A stretch of 64,000 nt of DNA from Areca catechu (taxonomy: Eukaryota; Streptophyta; Magnoliopsida; Arecales; Arecaceae). The stretch covers positions 14,222,327 through 14,286,326 of the forward strand of contig CM038051.1 of assembly GCA_021397845.1 (NCBI GenBank), given 5' to 3'. The position numbers and the translations under genes are program-made. Below, piece after piece: positions 47,303 to 58,589 of this stretch. The notes beneath the pieces were generated by a model. That model ran no database searches, was not told the DNA's origin, and saw only the letters and a program-made list of their open reading frames with translations. Every line of letters starts with the position of its first letter. The stretch's first letter is position 1.

Positions 47303-47400
47303 TGACGATAGCTTAGTGGTCATAACTCCTCGCTTACAAGCGGAGGGTCAAGGACTAGAAGTCTTCAATCATGTTATTCCATCTCAACCCTGCTCAGGAT
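47303..47400 (+). other. tRNA-like sequence, possible SINE head
   Basis: A box A-like TAGCTTAGTGG at 47309-47319 and a degenerate box B-like GGTCAAGGACTAGA at 47346-47359 have a spacing like that of tRNA-derived SINEs, and CCTCGCTTACAAGCGGAGG between them could form an anticodon-like stem. There is no intact acceptor stem, so it is not a functional tRNA gene. Confidence 0.4.
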
Positions 47401-47673
47401 TCTTGGAGTAAAAACTTCTGAATTTGCAAGTAAAAATTATGCTCTTTCTTTCCTAATTGGGTGAAGGAGACCAGTAGTTTCTAGCTTTATGAGTCCTAAA
47501 AGATAAAATCATCAGCCAAAGGCTTTTGTGCCAGCCTCGTGTGGCAGGATGCAAATGTATGATTAGTATCTTGCACAAGTGATGCATTTATTTTTTGTGG
47601 ACATTCTAGGGAAAAATAGGAGGACGAAGGTAGTAAGAAGAAATAATGCTTTTGATTTTGTTTTGGTTCTGCA

Positions 47674-48153
47674 TGTTAGATTTAAAATCTAATATGTGAC
47701 ATAATTATCATCTTATCATGGTCAACTTTTGACTCGATCATAAGTACTGGATCAGAGTCTAATTAAGTAAAGAGAACTATTCCTAATAAAGTTGAATAAC
47801 CAGGACTGGAATAAAACTTTAACTAAAATTTTAGTATTTTATTCGTCTTCTGATGGGAGAGACATATGCAGCTATAAATAAGTGGCTACATGATCCTTTT
47901 TCTTCAACTCTCATAACAGTGGTGTGCGATTCTCCATCAATCATTTATATAAGGAGAAGAGAGTGAGGAGGGAGAATACCAGCCACCTCGCGGATAAAAA
48001 GAAGGGACATCTCAAAGGACTGCACGAGGGACATCTCAAAAACTGCACAATCTACAGACCGGTACAATGGCTCAAGGTATGTCTTCTATAATTATGATTT
48101 TGCATGTACATAAAAGCATGATCCAGGCATAAAAGATTAAAAGTTTTCTAACA
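47674..48153. mobile_element. solo LTR (480 bp) with CTGCA target duplication
   Basis: Termini are TGTTAG and CTAACA, a perfect 6-bp inverted pair. CTGCA stands on both sides (47669-47673 and 48154-48158). A TATA-like GCTATAAATAAG at about 47871 supports a plus-strand LTR promoter. There is no internal region. Confidence 0.85.
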
Positions 48154-48365
48154 CTGCAATCCAGAGTACTCAATATAGTGCCAAACTAGTGGTAAAATTT
48201 CCAAAATTGCATGTTCGCAAAGCTGTAGGCCGTGACCAAGTTCGTGCAATCTCATTTTGCCATTAGATTATTCTGGTACAGAGTTTTGACGTCAACCATC
48301 ACAGTGTGCGAAGAAACTACATTTGCCTTAATTATGTTGAAAAATTCCTAGGCACTGATCCCACT

Positions 48366-49258
48366 TGTTAGGAGATCCATACCAGCGCCTATACATAGCG
48401 GATACAACGTGGAAGAACACAGTCCAACAACCTATTTTTTGGATTCAATATCATGCAACAATGGAGATATAAATATAGAAGAAAAAGAGAGATTGCTTTA
48501 TTCCTTTGGAGAAGAACCTTGTTACAACAAACAAGACAACACCCGACAGCCCTTATGAAAACCCAGAAACTTCTCGCCGTCCTGCACATCTTCTCTCTTG
48601 CAGGCCTCACGCCCTAAGAACCCATGTATGCTATGCACGGAGATTACCTCAAAGTGCATCCCTTCTTTAAAGCCCCGTAAAACACCATCACGGCACATGC
48701 CCTCCACGTGATATCTTCCTCATGTGCGCCTCTCTGCAGCCCAACATCGTGGCCTCCTTGAAACCCAGGAAACTCTCCACGGTCCATACCCCAAGGGGCG
48801 TCCTCAAGCCCTCACAATCCAAGACCAGGACCGTGAGAAGTCCTCACGGACTCCACACCGGACCAGATCCCAAAGGGTTAGCCTCTCTTGGACCCTCCAA
48901 ACTGCATGCCCCATCCCTCTTATTTATAGCACATGAGGCGGTGAATTTCTTGTCTCCTTGGGCTTCTTGGACTCCTTGATCTTGTTGGACTACAATCACA
49001 TAGGCTCACAATTTCTTGGTGGTTACAATCACATGGTCGGTTAGGACTTGTCTTGGGCCAATAACAAACTGATTAAGACACCTCACATGGTTAGGCTCCC
49101 AATTGGTTACAACCAACCAATTCGATTAGGATCCTGGATGATTGGGCCAACCAACCAACCAACTAACCATCTAACCAACTAAGCCAACTAATTGGCTAAC
49201 CTCCTAACCAATTAACTAACTTGGACCCAACCTCATAACCCAATTGGGTTATGTTACA
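48366..49258 (-). repeat. LTR of the third gag-only element (893 bp)
   Basis: Plus-strand ends TGTTAGGAGATCC and GGGTTATGTTACA. Near the right end are short repeats of the CCAACTAA type. The end and flanking internal bases recur at 52561-52835. Confidence 0.78.
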
Positions 49259-50505
49259 ATCTCTAAAAAAACTCTCCCCTAAGTCACATGAGATAACACT
49301 CAAACTTAGAGCATCCCGGGAACATCTCCAGGAATCTGCTTGGGACATGCCCCGAAGCTCCAGGGATTGCCTCAAACATCCCTGCCATGGCCTTCCAAGT
49401 CTCTCCAAGGCTTGGGAGCACCAGGCAAAACCCTACAATCTTCACCTTGGTGCCCCCAAGCATTGGCAAACCTGGCAATGTCCTCCTGCATAACCTTGCT
49501 ATAACTGGATGTCCTGACAGCCTCTTGTGCAGACCTCCTTGTCTCTACCAACACCCTTCAGCTGTTGCGCACCCTTGGAGGCCTTTGGGATGACCGCCTC
49601 CACAGCTGAAGATCCTTGCTTGTATTCTTGCACCACGATTATAGCATTCCTTCTGCCTGGCAGCTGTATCAGATTTTTTTTTGGACTTCCCTGGAGAGAA
49701 CACAACGAACCTGAACCAGCACTCGCTGTAACTGGAGCTCTACCAGACACCATCTCCATAAAGCCACGCCAATCTCTGCACACTCTGCTTCACCTGGCTA
49801 AGTGAAACCCTGGCGCTCGTGCTAGGACTTGGCCAGTATCCTTGCACCACCCGCTCTAAATTTGTGTTGAATCCTGCTCCACCTGTGAAGCCACCTCTCA
49901 TCGGTGCTCCACCTGAGATTGAAGTCCCACTGATGCCACAGAAAGAAACCCCGAGGCCAGCCACTCAACGCTGCCCTGCTGAGCCTGCTGCTACACCTCG
50001 AACACTGTTGCTGCCTCCTTGGACCCTCCGCATCACGTGGATCCTTCCGAGACCGTTTCGGATATACTGCATCCCGCAAGCTCCTCCAAAACCAAGAGCT
50101 CATCCCAACTCTTCTGCTAACCCAGTGACTGAACCCAGCAACCATCTCCACTTGGCTACTCCATTATGTCCCAGCCTATCTCCCAGCTGCATGATGTCCC
50201 TGGTGCTCCCTGAGACATGTCCCCGGTCTCCCTAAGCTGCCAGCTCCAGTCTCCGTCCCTAGGCCAATGCCACCATACCGGGACACTCTAGACTGCCCGA
50301 TATCCCTGGCACTCCCTAAGACTATCTCCTGTCTCTCTGAGCCACCCCTGGCATCGTCTCTGTTGATATACTCCGGTGAACTTAAAAAATCTAGACTTTT
50401 CCTTTCTTCATCCATGCAGGATACCATACCCACGTACAACTCCATCTGCCTTGATGCACTCCTTGAATCCTTCTCTCCCACCTTCAAACTAGCGGCTCTG
50501 ATACT
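48366..50505 (-). mobile_element. third gag-only retroelement, 3' LTR and internal region
   Basis: On the minus strand a primer-binding site (AGTATCAGAGCCG, 50505 down to 50493) is followed by about 1.2 kb, then a purine tract TTAGGGGAGAG and the LTR (49258 to 48366). The internal part includes a CX2CX4HX4C knuckle near 49430-49475 (CQVCQCLG, then HQGEDC after a 1-base shift). No pol domain is present. The LTR is unlike those of the other gag-only elements, so this is a separate family. The 5' LTR is missing; Sirevirus sequence starts instead. Confidence 0.7.
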
Positions 50506-51450
50506 CCTTCTTCTTGTTTTCAAATCTAATTATTTGAGGGGAGTTACATTCAAATGGTATCATATTCTATTGGTATCAAAATTATTTTTAAAAGAATTCC
50601 TAGTAACCGCTTCGGATTGGGTTAGTCACCATGGCCATCCGGTCATAGGAGATAAGTAGGGCTTAAAGACCCTCTCTTCCCATTCAATGGGCTCTCTTAT
50701 GACGTGCAGGGGTGCCACTGTGACCTTATCCCATGAACAAGTAAGGCGAATGGATAATTTACATCAAATCATTTCTTGCATGTGCTTACATTCTGTGGTA
50801 TCTTGTTCAATTTGTATCATATTCAATTGATATCGTAATTATTTGATTTCATGCATTGATTTTGATGACCTACTTGCTATTCTTTCCGACTTCATTCCCA
50901 CTTTGTATTGCCTTTCACCCTTTTTCATGATGTCAAAAAGGGGGAGAAAATTGTTAAATATGAAAAGGGAAGATTGGATAAACATGAAAAATCATTTGAA
51001 AAATGAAAGAAAGTGCAAAAGGGAAGAAGAATGCAAAATGTTTTTATCTAAAGGGAAGAATTAGTAAGAAGAAATACTAAAAATTTGAAAATTTTGCATA
51101 TTTTGAAAAATATTTTTTGAAGATTTTTTGGATCATATTTTGAGGGGGAGCTTGGTGCTTATTGTTTTGAGCTTACATGTTTATACTATTGTTAATCTTT
51201 TAAGCTTACCCTATTCATATACTTAAATATTTTGTCATCATCAAAAAGGGGGAGATTGTTGACTCTGGTCTTGATTTTGATGATTGACAAAATGTTTAAG
51301 TATATATGAGTACTAATTATATTTTAAGTGTATTTTTTCAGATCTTAGTACTCATCCATGTTGAATGAAGAAATGCTTGTATTTCAATTAAAAAAGTCCT
51401 TAAATTAATGAAAAATTAAGTATATGGACTTTGGAATTAATTTGGGAATG

Positions 51451-51670
51451 AAGTGTCGACACCTGAGGATCAAGTGTCGACACTTGAAGAGTGAAGTATC
51501 GACTCAAGGCCCGAGAACAAGAAAAATACAGAAAAAATGAAAAATCAAATTGATTGTGAATAGTATTCTAGTGTCGACCTACTGTAGCAAGTGTTGACAC
51601 TTGCACTGTTCAAGTGTCGACACTTACTGTTCAAGTGTCGACACTTACTGTTCAAGTGTCGATACTTGAC
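51451..51670. repeat. array of CAAGTGTCGACACTTG palindromes in the Sirevirus LTR
   Basis: The 16-bp perfect palindrome is at 51471-51486. Near copies start at 51450, 51588, 51611, 51632 and 51653; the last three are spaced 21 bp apart. The array lies 100-320 bp upstream of the TATA box. Confidence 0.92.
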
Positions 51671-51773
51671 TGTAACGGCTAGTTTTTAAAAGCTGCAGAC
51701 TTCTCCAACTTGCTTCAAATGGCCATATCTTCATCCCCAACGGTCATAAACGGTCATCTATGGTTTGGAGAGC

Positions 51774-51780
51774 TATATAA
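51774..51780 (+). promoter_or_regulatory. TATA box of the Sirevirus LTR
   Basis: TATATAA about 520 bp into the LTR, downstream of the palindrome array. Position suits the U3/R boundary. Confidence 0.55.
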
Positions 51781-52560
51781 ACATCAAAAATTAAATGGGA
51801 AAGCAATCCTTTGGTGAGATTTTTGAATATTCTTCAAGGATTCAAGAGTTGAGTGGTTCAAGCCTTCATGCTTCCAAGTTTCAAAGAAAGCATCCAAAGT
51901 TCACATCCTCAAGCATCAATCAAAGGCTTCATCAACTTGAAGACAAGATCTTCATCAACTCTCAACGGGCTTCAAAGAGATATTTGCTTTATTTTAGAAA
52001 GCTTTTATTGTATTCATTTATACTTGCTCTTACATTGTTTTACTTAAGGTTTTTGGTGAGCCTTGGAAAACCAAAGAGGTTTTTGGTAAGCCTTGAAAAC
52101 CAAAGTGGTTGTTGGTGAGCCTTTAAACCAACTAGGGTTTTACTTGTGAGCCCGAAGCCAAAACAAGTTGTTTAGGTTCTTAGTTATCCCGTAAAACCAA
52201 GGGTGGTTGTTGGTGAGCCTTGAAACCAACTAGGGTTTGACTTGTGAGCCCGAAGACAAAACAAGTTGTAAAGGTTGTTTGTGAGCCTAAGTTATAAAAC
52301 CAAACTTAGTAGAATTCCCAAGGGTGGCTTGGGGAGTGGATGTAGGTGCTTGGTTGGCACCGAACCACTATAAATCTTTGTGTTTGTGTAATTGTTCTCC
52401 TTATGCTTTTATTTCTTTATTTCCACTACATTTATTTGAAATACACAAGCACTTGAATTGCATTAGCACATACTTGCTTTAGTTCACATTTTGCAAATAG
52501 TACAAAAGTTTTATAAAACCCAATTCACCCCTCCTCTTGAGTTGCCTACCTGAGCCTACA

Positions 52561-52835
52561 CTAACCAACTAAGCTAACTAACTGGCTAACCTCCTAACCA
52601 ATTAACTAACTTGGACCCAACCTCATAACCCAATTGGGTTATGTTACAGTCTTTCAAAAAACCTCCCTTAAGTCATATGAGATAATACTCAAACTTAGAG
52701 CATTCCTGGAGCACCTCCAGGAATCTGCTTGGGACACACCTCCAAGCTCCAGGGATTGCCTCCAGCATCCCTGCCATGGCCTCCCAAGTCTCTCCAAGGC
52801 TTGAGAGCACCACACAAAACCCTACACTTAATTCT
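52561..52835 (-). repeat. fragment of the third gag-only element (LTR end plus internal 3' part)
   Basis: 52561-52648 repeats the right end of the LTR (ends GGGTTATGTTACA), and 52649-52835 repeats the adjoining internal region (for example CAGGAATCTGCTTGGGACA). It corresponds to 49166-49440 in the same orientation. Confidence 0.85.
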
Positions 52836-53749
52836 TCCTCTCTTTAATAGTTTTTGTCCCTCGGTCATTCTTCCATTATGCTCAAGACACCAAGAGAAGC
52901 TCCACGTGCCAGCTACACCCGAAGTTTATTGGTATGCTCAATTGGCCATGTAACTTTAGGCAACAACTCGAGTATCATCAACCCATAACTCATATTTAAA
53001 AAAAAGTGATGCAAACATTGGGAAATATTTGTAATGGAATTATCATCTAATTTAAACAACACAAGATTAACTTTAGTATCATTTGATAGAAAAATGATTC
53101 ATAATTTTTTTAAGAGAAAGGGCACACATCATTCCGACACCCGATCCAAAATTTCTCTATTCTCTATAAGAAAATTCATAAATCCAGCTTCGATGATAAG
53201 AAAAAGTTTTTGTACACTATCTCCAGTGGAGAAAAAATACATCACATAACCTAATTAGACCACGTAAATTTCGCTTTTCAATGCATATTTAATACTACAA
53301 TTTTATCCTTTTTTAAAAAAATTGAATGACAAAAATATTCCTTCCTTATAATAAAATTATGACACCTGTTTGCTTGAATTATAATATCCCTTGACTTGGA
53401 TTATGACACCCATATATTATAAGGCTGAGAATATTTTTATTATTAAAAAGCAAAAATTTTCAATGATGAAAATATTTCTCGTTTTATGACATCATGTGAA
53501 CAGCTTATGATATCCTATTCACAAATAATTATCATATAGGAAGGATATTTTTACTATTCAAATACATATTTAATATGTGCAGTTTATTTTTTATTAAAAT
53601 TTTGAATACAAAAATGCCATTTTCTTGTGATATCCATTTGTTTGTGAATAGGATGTTATAATTCTATTCACATAATGTTATAAGGTCGAGAGTACTTTTG
53701 TCATTGAAAAGGTTCAAAAATTTTTCATTGCTAATAATATAGTAGGAGA
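52836..53749. other. AT-rich intergenic DNA
   Basis: Repeated phrases such as TTATGACACC, TATGATATCC and TTATAAGG(C/T) suggest an old decayed repeat. No gene is recognised. Confidence 0.4.
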
Positions 53750-55149
53750 TCGGATGGAGACCCAACCCTCTCCATTGAAAGTTGGGGTTGATAGGACAGT
53801 GAATTCGGATGGTGGTGAGGAGACGAGGAGGCAACTAGTACGGCCTTGGCTTGGACCTTGGGTGGTAACTTTGAAGATTTAGCCTTCGAGAGCTAGTGAG
53901 TCGATGAGGAGGAAAAAGGATGCCGAGGTGTAGGCAAAAAGTGTGGTCCTTGCCCTAGAGTGTTCCGACTTGGCAAGGAAGCAGGGTTCTCCTCCAAGTT
54001 CTCTAGCAGATTCCAATGGCTGATAGAAATCAATGAAGGTGGTTTGCCGGATTAGGCCAGGGTGTGCCAAGAATCACTTGACTCGATGATGGTGATGCCA
54101 ATCCAGGCTGAGTCTGCCTTATCGCTATTAGCTAACTCGGAGGAGTGTTTGAAGGTGGGTCGGGCACTAGGGCCTGCCCATATGGACTTGCTTATGTTGG
54201 AGCCTGGGTCTGCCAAGCACATCTGAAGCAGGCTCATAGCCCGAGGCCCAAGAAGTAGGGGACTAGCGATTTAGGGCCTAGGCCTCGGATTGGTGTCGGC
54301 TAAGTGGCTAACTCACAAGGCCTGGTGCCCATCGACTCAGTTGAAGACAATGGGGCTTCGACTAGATCTTTGCCACAATAGGGGGAATCCTTAGTTGGAA
54401 TCAGGATTTCAGCTTAAATGAAGGTGGCTTCGACGATGCATTCCTTTATGTCTCCGACGACGCATCCCTTTTTGTCTCCGACGACTGCTTTGATAGGTGT
54501 CGAGCTAGAAGATGGTGGGACTCCTTCAACATCAATGAGGACTTGCTCTGCTAGGGATGATAGTTCCATCTCGGAGGCTAAGGGATGACTGGCATTGCGG
54601 GGCTTGGTGCTCCAGCGATTATGAAGGAAGTGGAGCAGTGGGGCTGGCTATGGGATGTCTACTCCTTTCGTCAAAAGGTGTGAAGTCTATGGAGGGTGTT
54701 GTGTCTAATGAAGCACCCTCTCAGCTTCATGTGCAGGTGGAGGTGGGGGATCCATTGCTAGTCGGCATTCAGGCAGGGAGTAACCGTAGCAGACCTGGTG
54801 CTATTGGGCTATCGAGGGGGCTAGCGATGGTCACCTTTGGGAGTGCTGTATCGATAATGATGTTAGGGAGATGAAGGGGCCGAACAATGTCCCTAATGTC
54901 CGTGATGGGGGGATATGGTGAAGCTAAGGTCCCTGGGAAAGGATCCACCTTATGTTGAGCCAGATCAAAGTAAGGCAATTCAGCATGAGTTGGTTGTTGC
55001 CCGGGTCAAGGTGCATTGAAGGAGATTGATGAAGGGCCCTCTAGTGTTGGCATATAAGGAGCAAGGCAGTACCTTGAAGCCATGCCAAAGGATCTGGGGT
55101 GGCCTCTACTAATGAAGCCTCTTTCCAATGAAGATCTTGTTATGAAATG

Positions 55150-55830
55150 TGAGAGAGCCTAATAAGCCATCCTTCTTGTCTACATATAAGAAGTTGGTGG
55201 ATCAACATTATCCGGATTTGTACCTTTTGCTTAAGATCCTGTTATCGGGGAGAGGCTTAGATCGGGCCCAATGGCAATTCTCGGCCTCTTGGGATTTTTT
55301 TGTTATCAAATCCCAAGATCTTATGGGAAATGATTGTAGTTTGAAAGACTGGGAAAGTTAATGTGGATGTATTGCATGGTTATAATCAACAAGTTATTAA
55401 TGTTATCTCTGGATTTAATATGAAGTTTTAGCTTTGCTTTGGGCTTATGCTAGTACTGATTATAGATTGCGGCGAGTGCTATGAGAGGAAACTTCAAGAT
55501 TGTTGGGTTTGGATCTCCCATCCCTTGTTGCAAGAGACTTGAACTGTATAGAGGGGTTTTAGGAGAAGAGAGGGAAAAAGTTGTTCTTGGACAATAACAG
55601 AGCCAGGAAAGTCAGAGAGTTGATTAGCCAGAATGGTCTGATGATCCTTGGCTTTTTGGGCCCCTGATTCACCTAGTGTAACAATCAGCAGAGTAGCGCC
55701 CGGGTCTAGAAGTGTATTGACCGAGTCTTTGTTATAGTGAGCTGAGTACAGTAATTTCAGAGCTATTAGGTATGCCATCTTTCCAGGATTGCCTTGAATC
55801 ATTGTCCTCTCCTTATCTCTACTTCTTTTG
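55150..55830 (+). pseudogene. LINE endonuclease domain remnant
   Basis: Recognised by LLSGRGLDRAQWQFS, AYASTDYR near 55445, LVARDLNCIEGF near 55525 (expected GDFN), CNNQQSSARV near 55680 with RIDRVF-like context, and LNHCPLL near 55797 (expected SDHCPLL). Two catalytic positions are changed, and there are several stops. Confidence 0.75.
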
Positions 55831-56449
55831 ATATTTCATGTCGGCCTCCTTTCAGATTTGAAAAATTTTGGCTGGCATATCTTCGCTCATGGGATATCAT
55901 TCGGGAGGTATGGAGACTACCAATTTGGGGTAATGCCATGTATCAACTTACCCACTAATTGGAGATATCTTGAGATGCAAACTCAGCAAGTGGAATGAGT
56001 AGAGGTGGGTGATATTTTCAAAAGACTAGAGGAGGTTGAAACTTTTATTTTTGAGCTTCAGATAAGGGAGGATAGGAAGGGGGAGCTCTTTGCTACTGAT
56101 ATTATTGATCTTCGGGTTGGACTTGCCTTGCACGATTCCCTGCTAAAGCAATAAGAGATTATTTAGTACCAAAATTGAGAATCTAGTGGTTGAAGGAAGG
56201 GAACCAGATTACTAAATTCTTCCACTAGATGACTGTTGTGAGGCAAAGGAATCGGATCCGAACCTTGAAGGTTGCTAATGGCCAGTGGGTTACTTTTGAT
56301 GAGGAGGTGCGGTAGGTGATCTTGAATTTCTTTCATTCGAGATGGATAGCTAATTTGAAAATGGAGACCTTATGCCCCCAACTAGTCAGGTCTCTGACAT
56401 TGAGAACACCCTACGATGGGTGGCATGGCTAGAGAGGAGATTCAGATGG

Positions 56450-57600
56450 TCATTTGGATGCTGGTAGGGGATAAAGTACTTGGCTTGGATGTTTTTTCCT
56501 CTTTTTTTTAAACAATACTTGGTCATTGTCTATGATAAGATGGTGGAGGTGATTCAGTAGTTTTTTATTCCTATATCGATGCTTAATGCCTGGAAGAGAA
56601 TCTTCATTGTACTAATTTTGAAGAGGTTCAAGGTAGTAGATTCTAGTCATTACAGGCCCATTAGCTTGTATACCACTCTTTACAAGATTATGCTAAAATA
56701 TTGGTATGCAGGTTGAAGCCTATGCTTCTCCGGTTGATCAGCCTGAGCAAAGGGCCTTTATCAATGATCACTCCATCTTTGAGAATATCCTAATAGCTCA
56801 GGAATTCATGCATGACCTTTAGAGAGCCCCTGGGCGTAGGTGTCTCATAGTCATCAAGCTTGACATGGAAAGAGTCTATAACCAGATATGCTGGGAGTTC
56901 CTTTACCAAGCCCTGGAGAGCTTCGGGTTCCATAGCCGATGGATCAACTGGATCAAAGCATGTATGCAAGCTCCATCCTTTTCCATCTTGATTAATGACA
57001 CATCGACTACCTTTTTTCACTTATCTGTTGGTGTGCATCAAGGTTGTCATCTATTTCCATACTTGTTTATTATTTGTGCTGATACTTTGTCTCGTGCCTT
57101 GTCGCTTGCTATCCAAAGCCAAGCTACATACCCTTATAGGCCAGCTCTTGATGCTGGTGCGGACACCAGGGTCAGAAGAAATCGACAGGTTGAACCCATA
57201 TCCCTATGGATCACCTGTGAGTGAAGCCCTAAGCCCAAACCACACTTGGTAAAATTCTAAAACCCTTCCCTACTCTTTGATTTCTGATTCTTTGATAAGT
57301 AGACCCTAGTTTACAGTGGTTTCTTAGCCACCAAATCTTGTTTTTCTAGTTTACTTTGTAGATTTACTTTGCGGGTTATTAACTAGTAGACTAGTTTACT
57401 TAATTATCTCCTTTGAGTCTTTAAAAACTGAAAATTATAAAAAAAATTAATCTCTGTTTTTCTCTGTTAATTAGGTTAATAATCAGTAGATTAAGTTCCC
57501 ATAATTGTCCCGCATCATATGCTCTTCCAATCTCACATTTGCTCTTTGCTGATGATTGCCTCTTGATAAGTTGAGCATCTATCCAAAATATGATGAACTT
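56450..57600 (+). pseudogene. LINE reverse transcriptase remnant
   Basis: SHYRPISLYTTLYKIML near 56650, QRAFINDHSIFENILIAQE near 56750, IKLDMERVYNQICWEFL near 56855 and VGVHQGCHLFPYLFI near 57030 are RT blocks. The active-site block LLFADDCLLIS is at 57539-57571, separated from the previous block by roughly 380 foreign bases. Confidence 0.82.
57130..57510. mobile_element. unidentified insertion within the LINE RT
   Basis: RT similarity stops after ALSLAIQSQ (about 57120) and resumes just before ISHLLFADD (57530). The 380 bases between are AT-rich with no RT match. I could not find termini or a target duplication. Confidence 0.5.
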
Positions 57601-58589
57601 TTAGTAAATTTTGAAAATGTACTATGTTGCTTCTGACCAGAAGGTGAACTTGTCGAAGTCACCCATTTATTTCAGTCCTAAAACTAGTACTCAAGTCAGG
57701 CAGTCGATGAAGTAGATTCTCGGCATCACAGAGTAGTCCGGAGTTATGTATTACCTTGGGGTACCTATTTCTGGATGTCATCTTTAGAGGGCTGATTGCA
57801 CTGAGCTAGAGGCTTTGATCTACTCTTGTCTTGAGTGGTGGCAGTCTAAAACCCTTTTGATGATGGGCAGAGCCATCCTTGTTAGGTCAGTTCTCAGTGC
57901 CATCCCAATTTTTTTGCTATCTCATATTATTGTTCCAAGGACCACTGTATTAAGACTTGAGCAATTGTTTAGAAACTTCCTTTAAAGCTCTCATCAAGCA
58001 AGGGCTGGGATTCACCTCCTTGCTTGGGATGTAGTGTGCCCTCCAATCAGGAAGGGAGGCTTAGTATTCAGTCTTTACATGTTCAACAGGAAGCTCTGAT
58101 TGCCAAGCATGCCATGATATTTCTGTTACAGCCTGATAGCCCTTGGAGCATGATGATGCATGCGAAGTATGGTGATTGGAGCAGTGGGGGAAGCTGCATG
58201 CCAACCAAAATAGCTCTTTGATGTGGAAGGAGATCTACCTACACGCTCCAGATATGCTGGGTCATGTGCCATGGACTCTGGATGATGGCAAGTCAATTGG
58301 CATCTTATGAGATATCTGGTTGGCAAATCTCCCTCTAAGTCGATGGCCTCCCTTCATTAGTATGGATATTGATGACTAGACTCAGGTATCTGACTTGTTT
58401 TGATCAGAGAGGAGGGGCTGGAATACTCAGAGGGTGGTTCAGCTCTTTGATGATATGTTGGCTAAAAGAGTTTTATCTCTAGTGATTCCCATTACACTGG
58501 ACCCGGATATCAGGATGTGGCGATCATCGTGCAACCCCAGATCGATGACTAGAGAGCTCTATGATATTTATAGGGAGGAGCCAACAAGG

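Larger units (their letters stand above)
50506..52560 (+). mobile_element. Sirevirus (Ty1/copia) 3' end: downstream internal region and LTR
   Basis: The LTR is 51257-52560 (TGTTGACTCT to GAGCCTACA) and is preceded by AAAAAGGGGGAGAT. Two more purine tracts, at 50937-50950 and 51142-51152, give the multiple polypurine tracts known for Sireviruses. The LTR carries palindromes (51451-51670), a TATA box at 51774-51780 and repeated GGTGAGCC modules at 52053-52290. No pol or 5' LTR is seen; the left limit is approximate. Confidence 0.72.
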
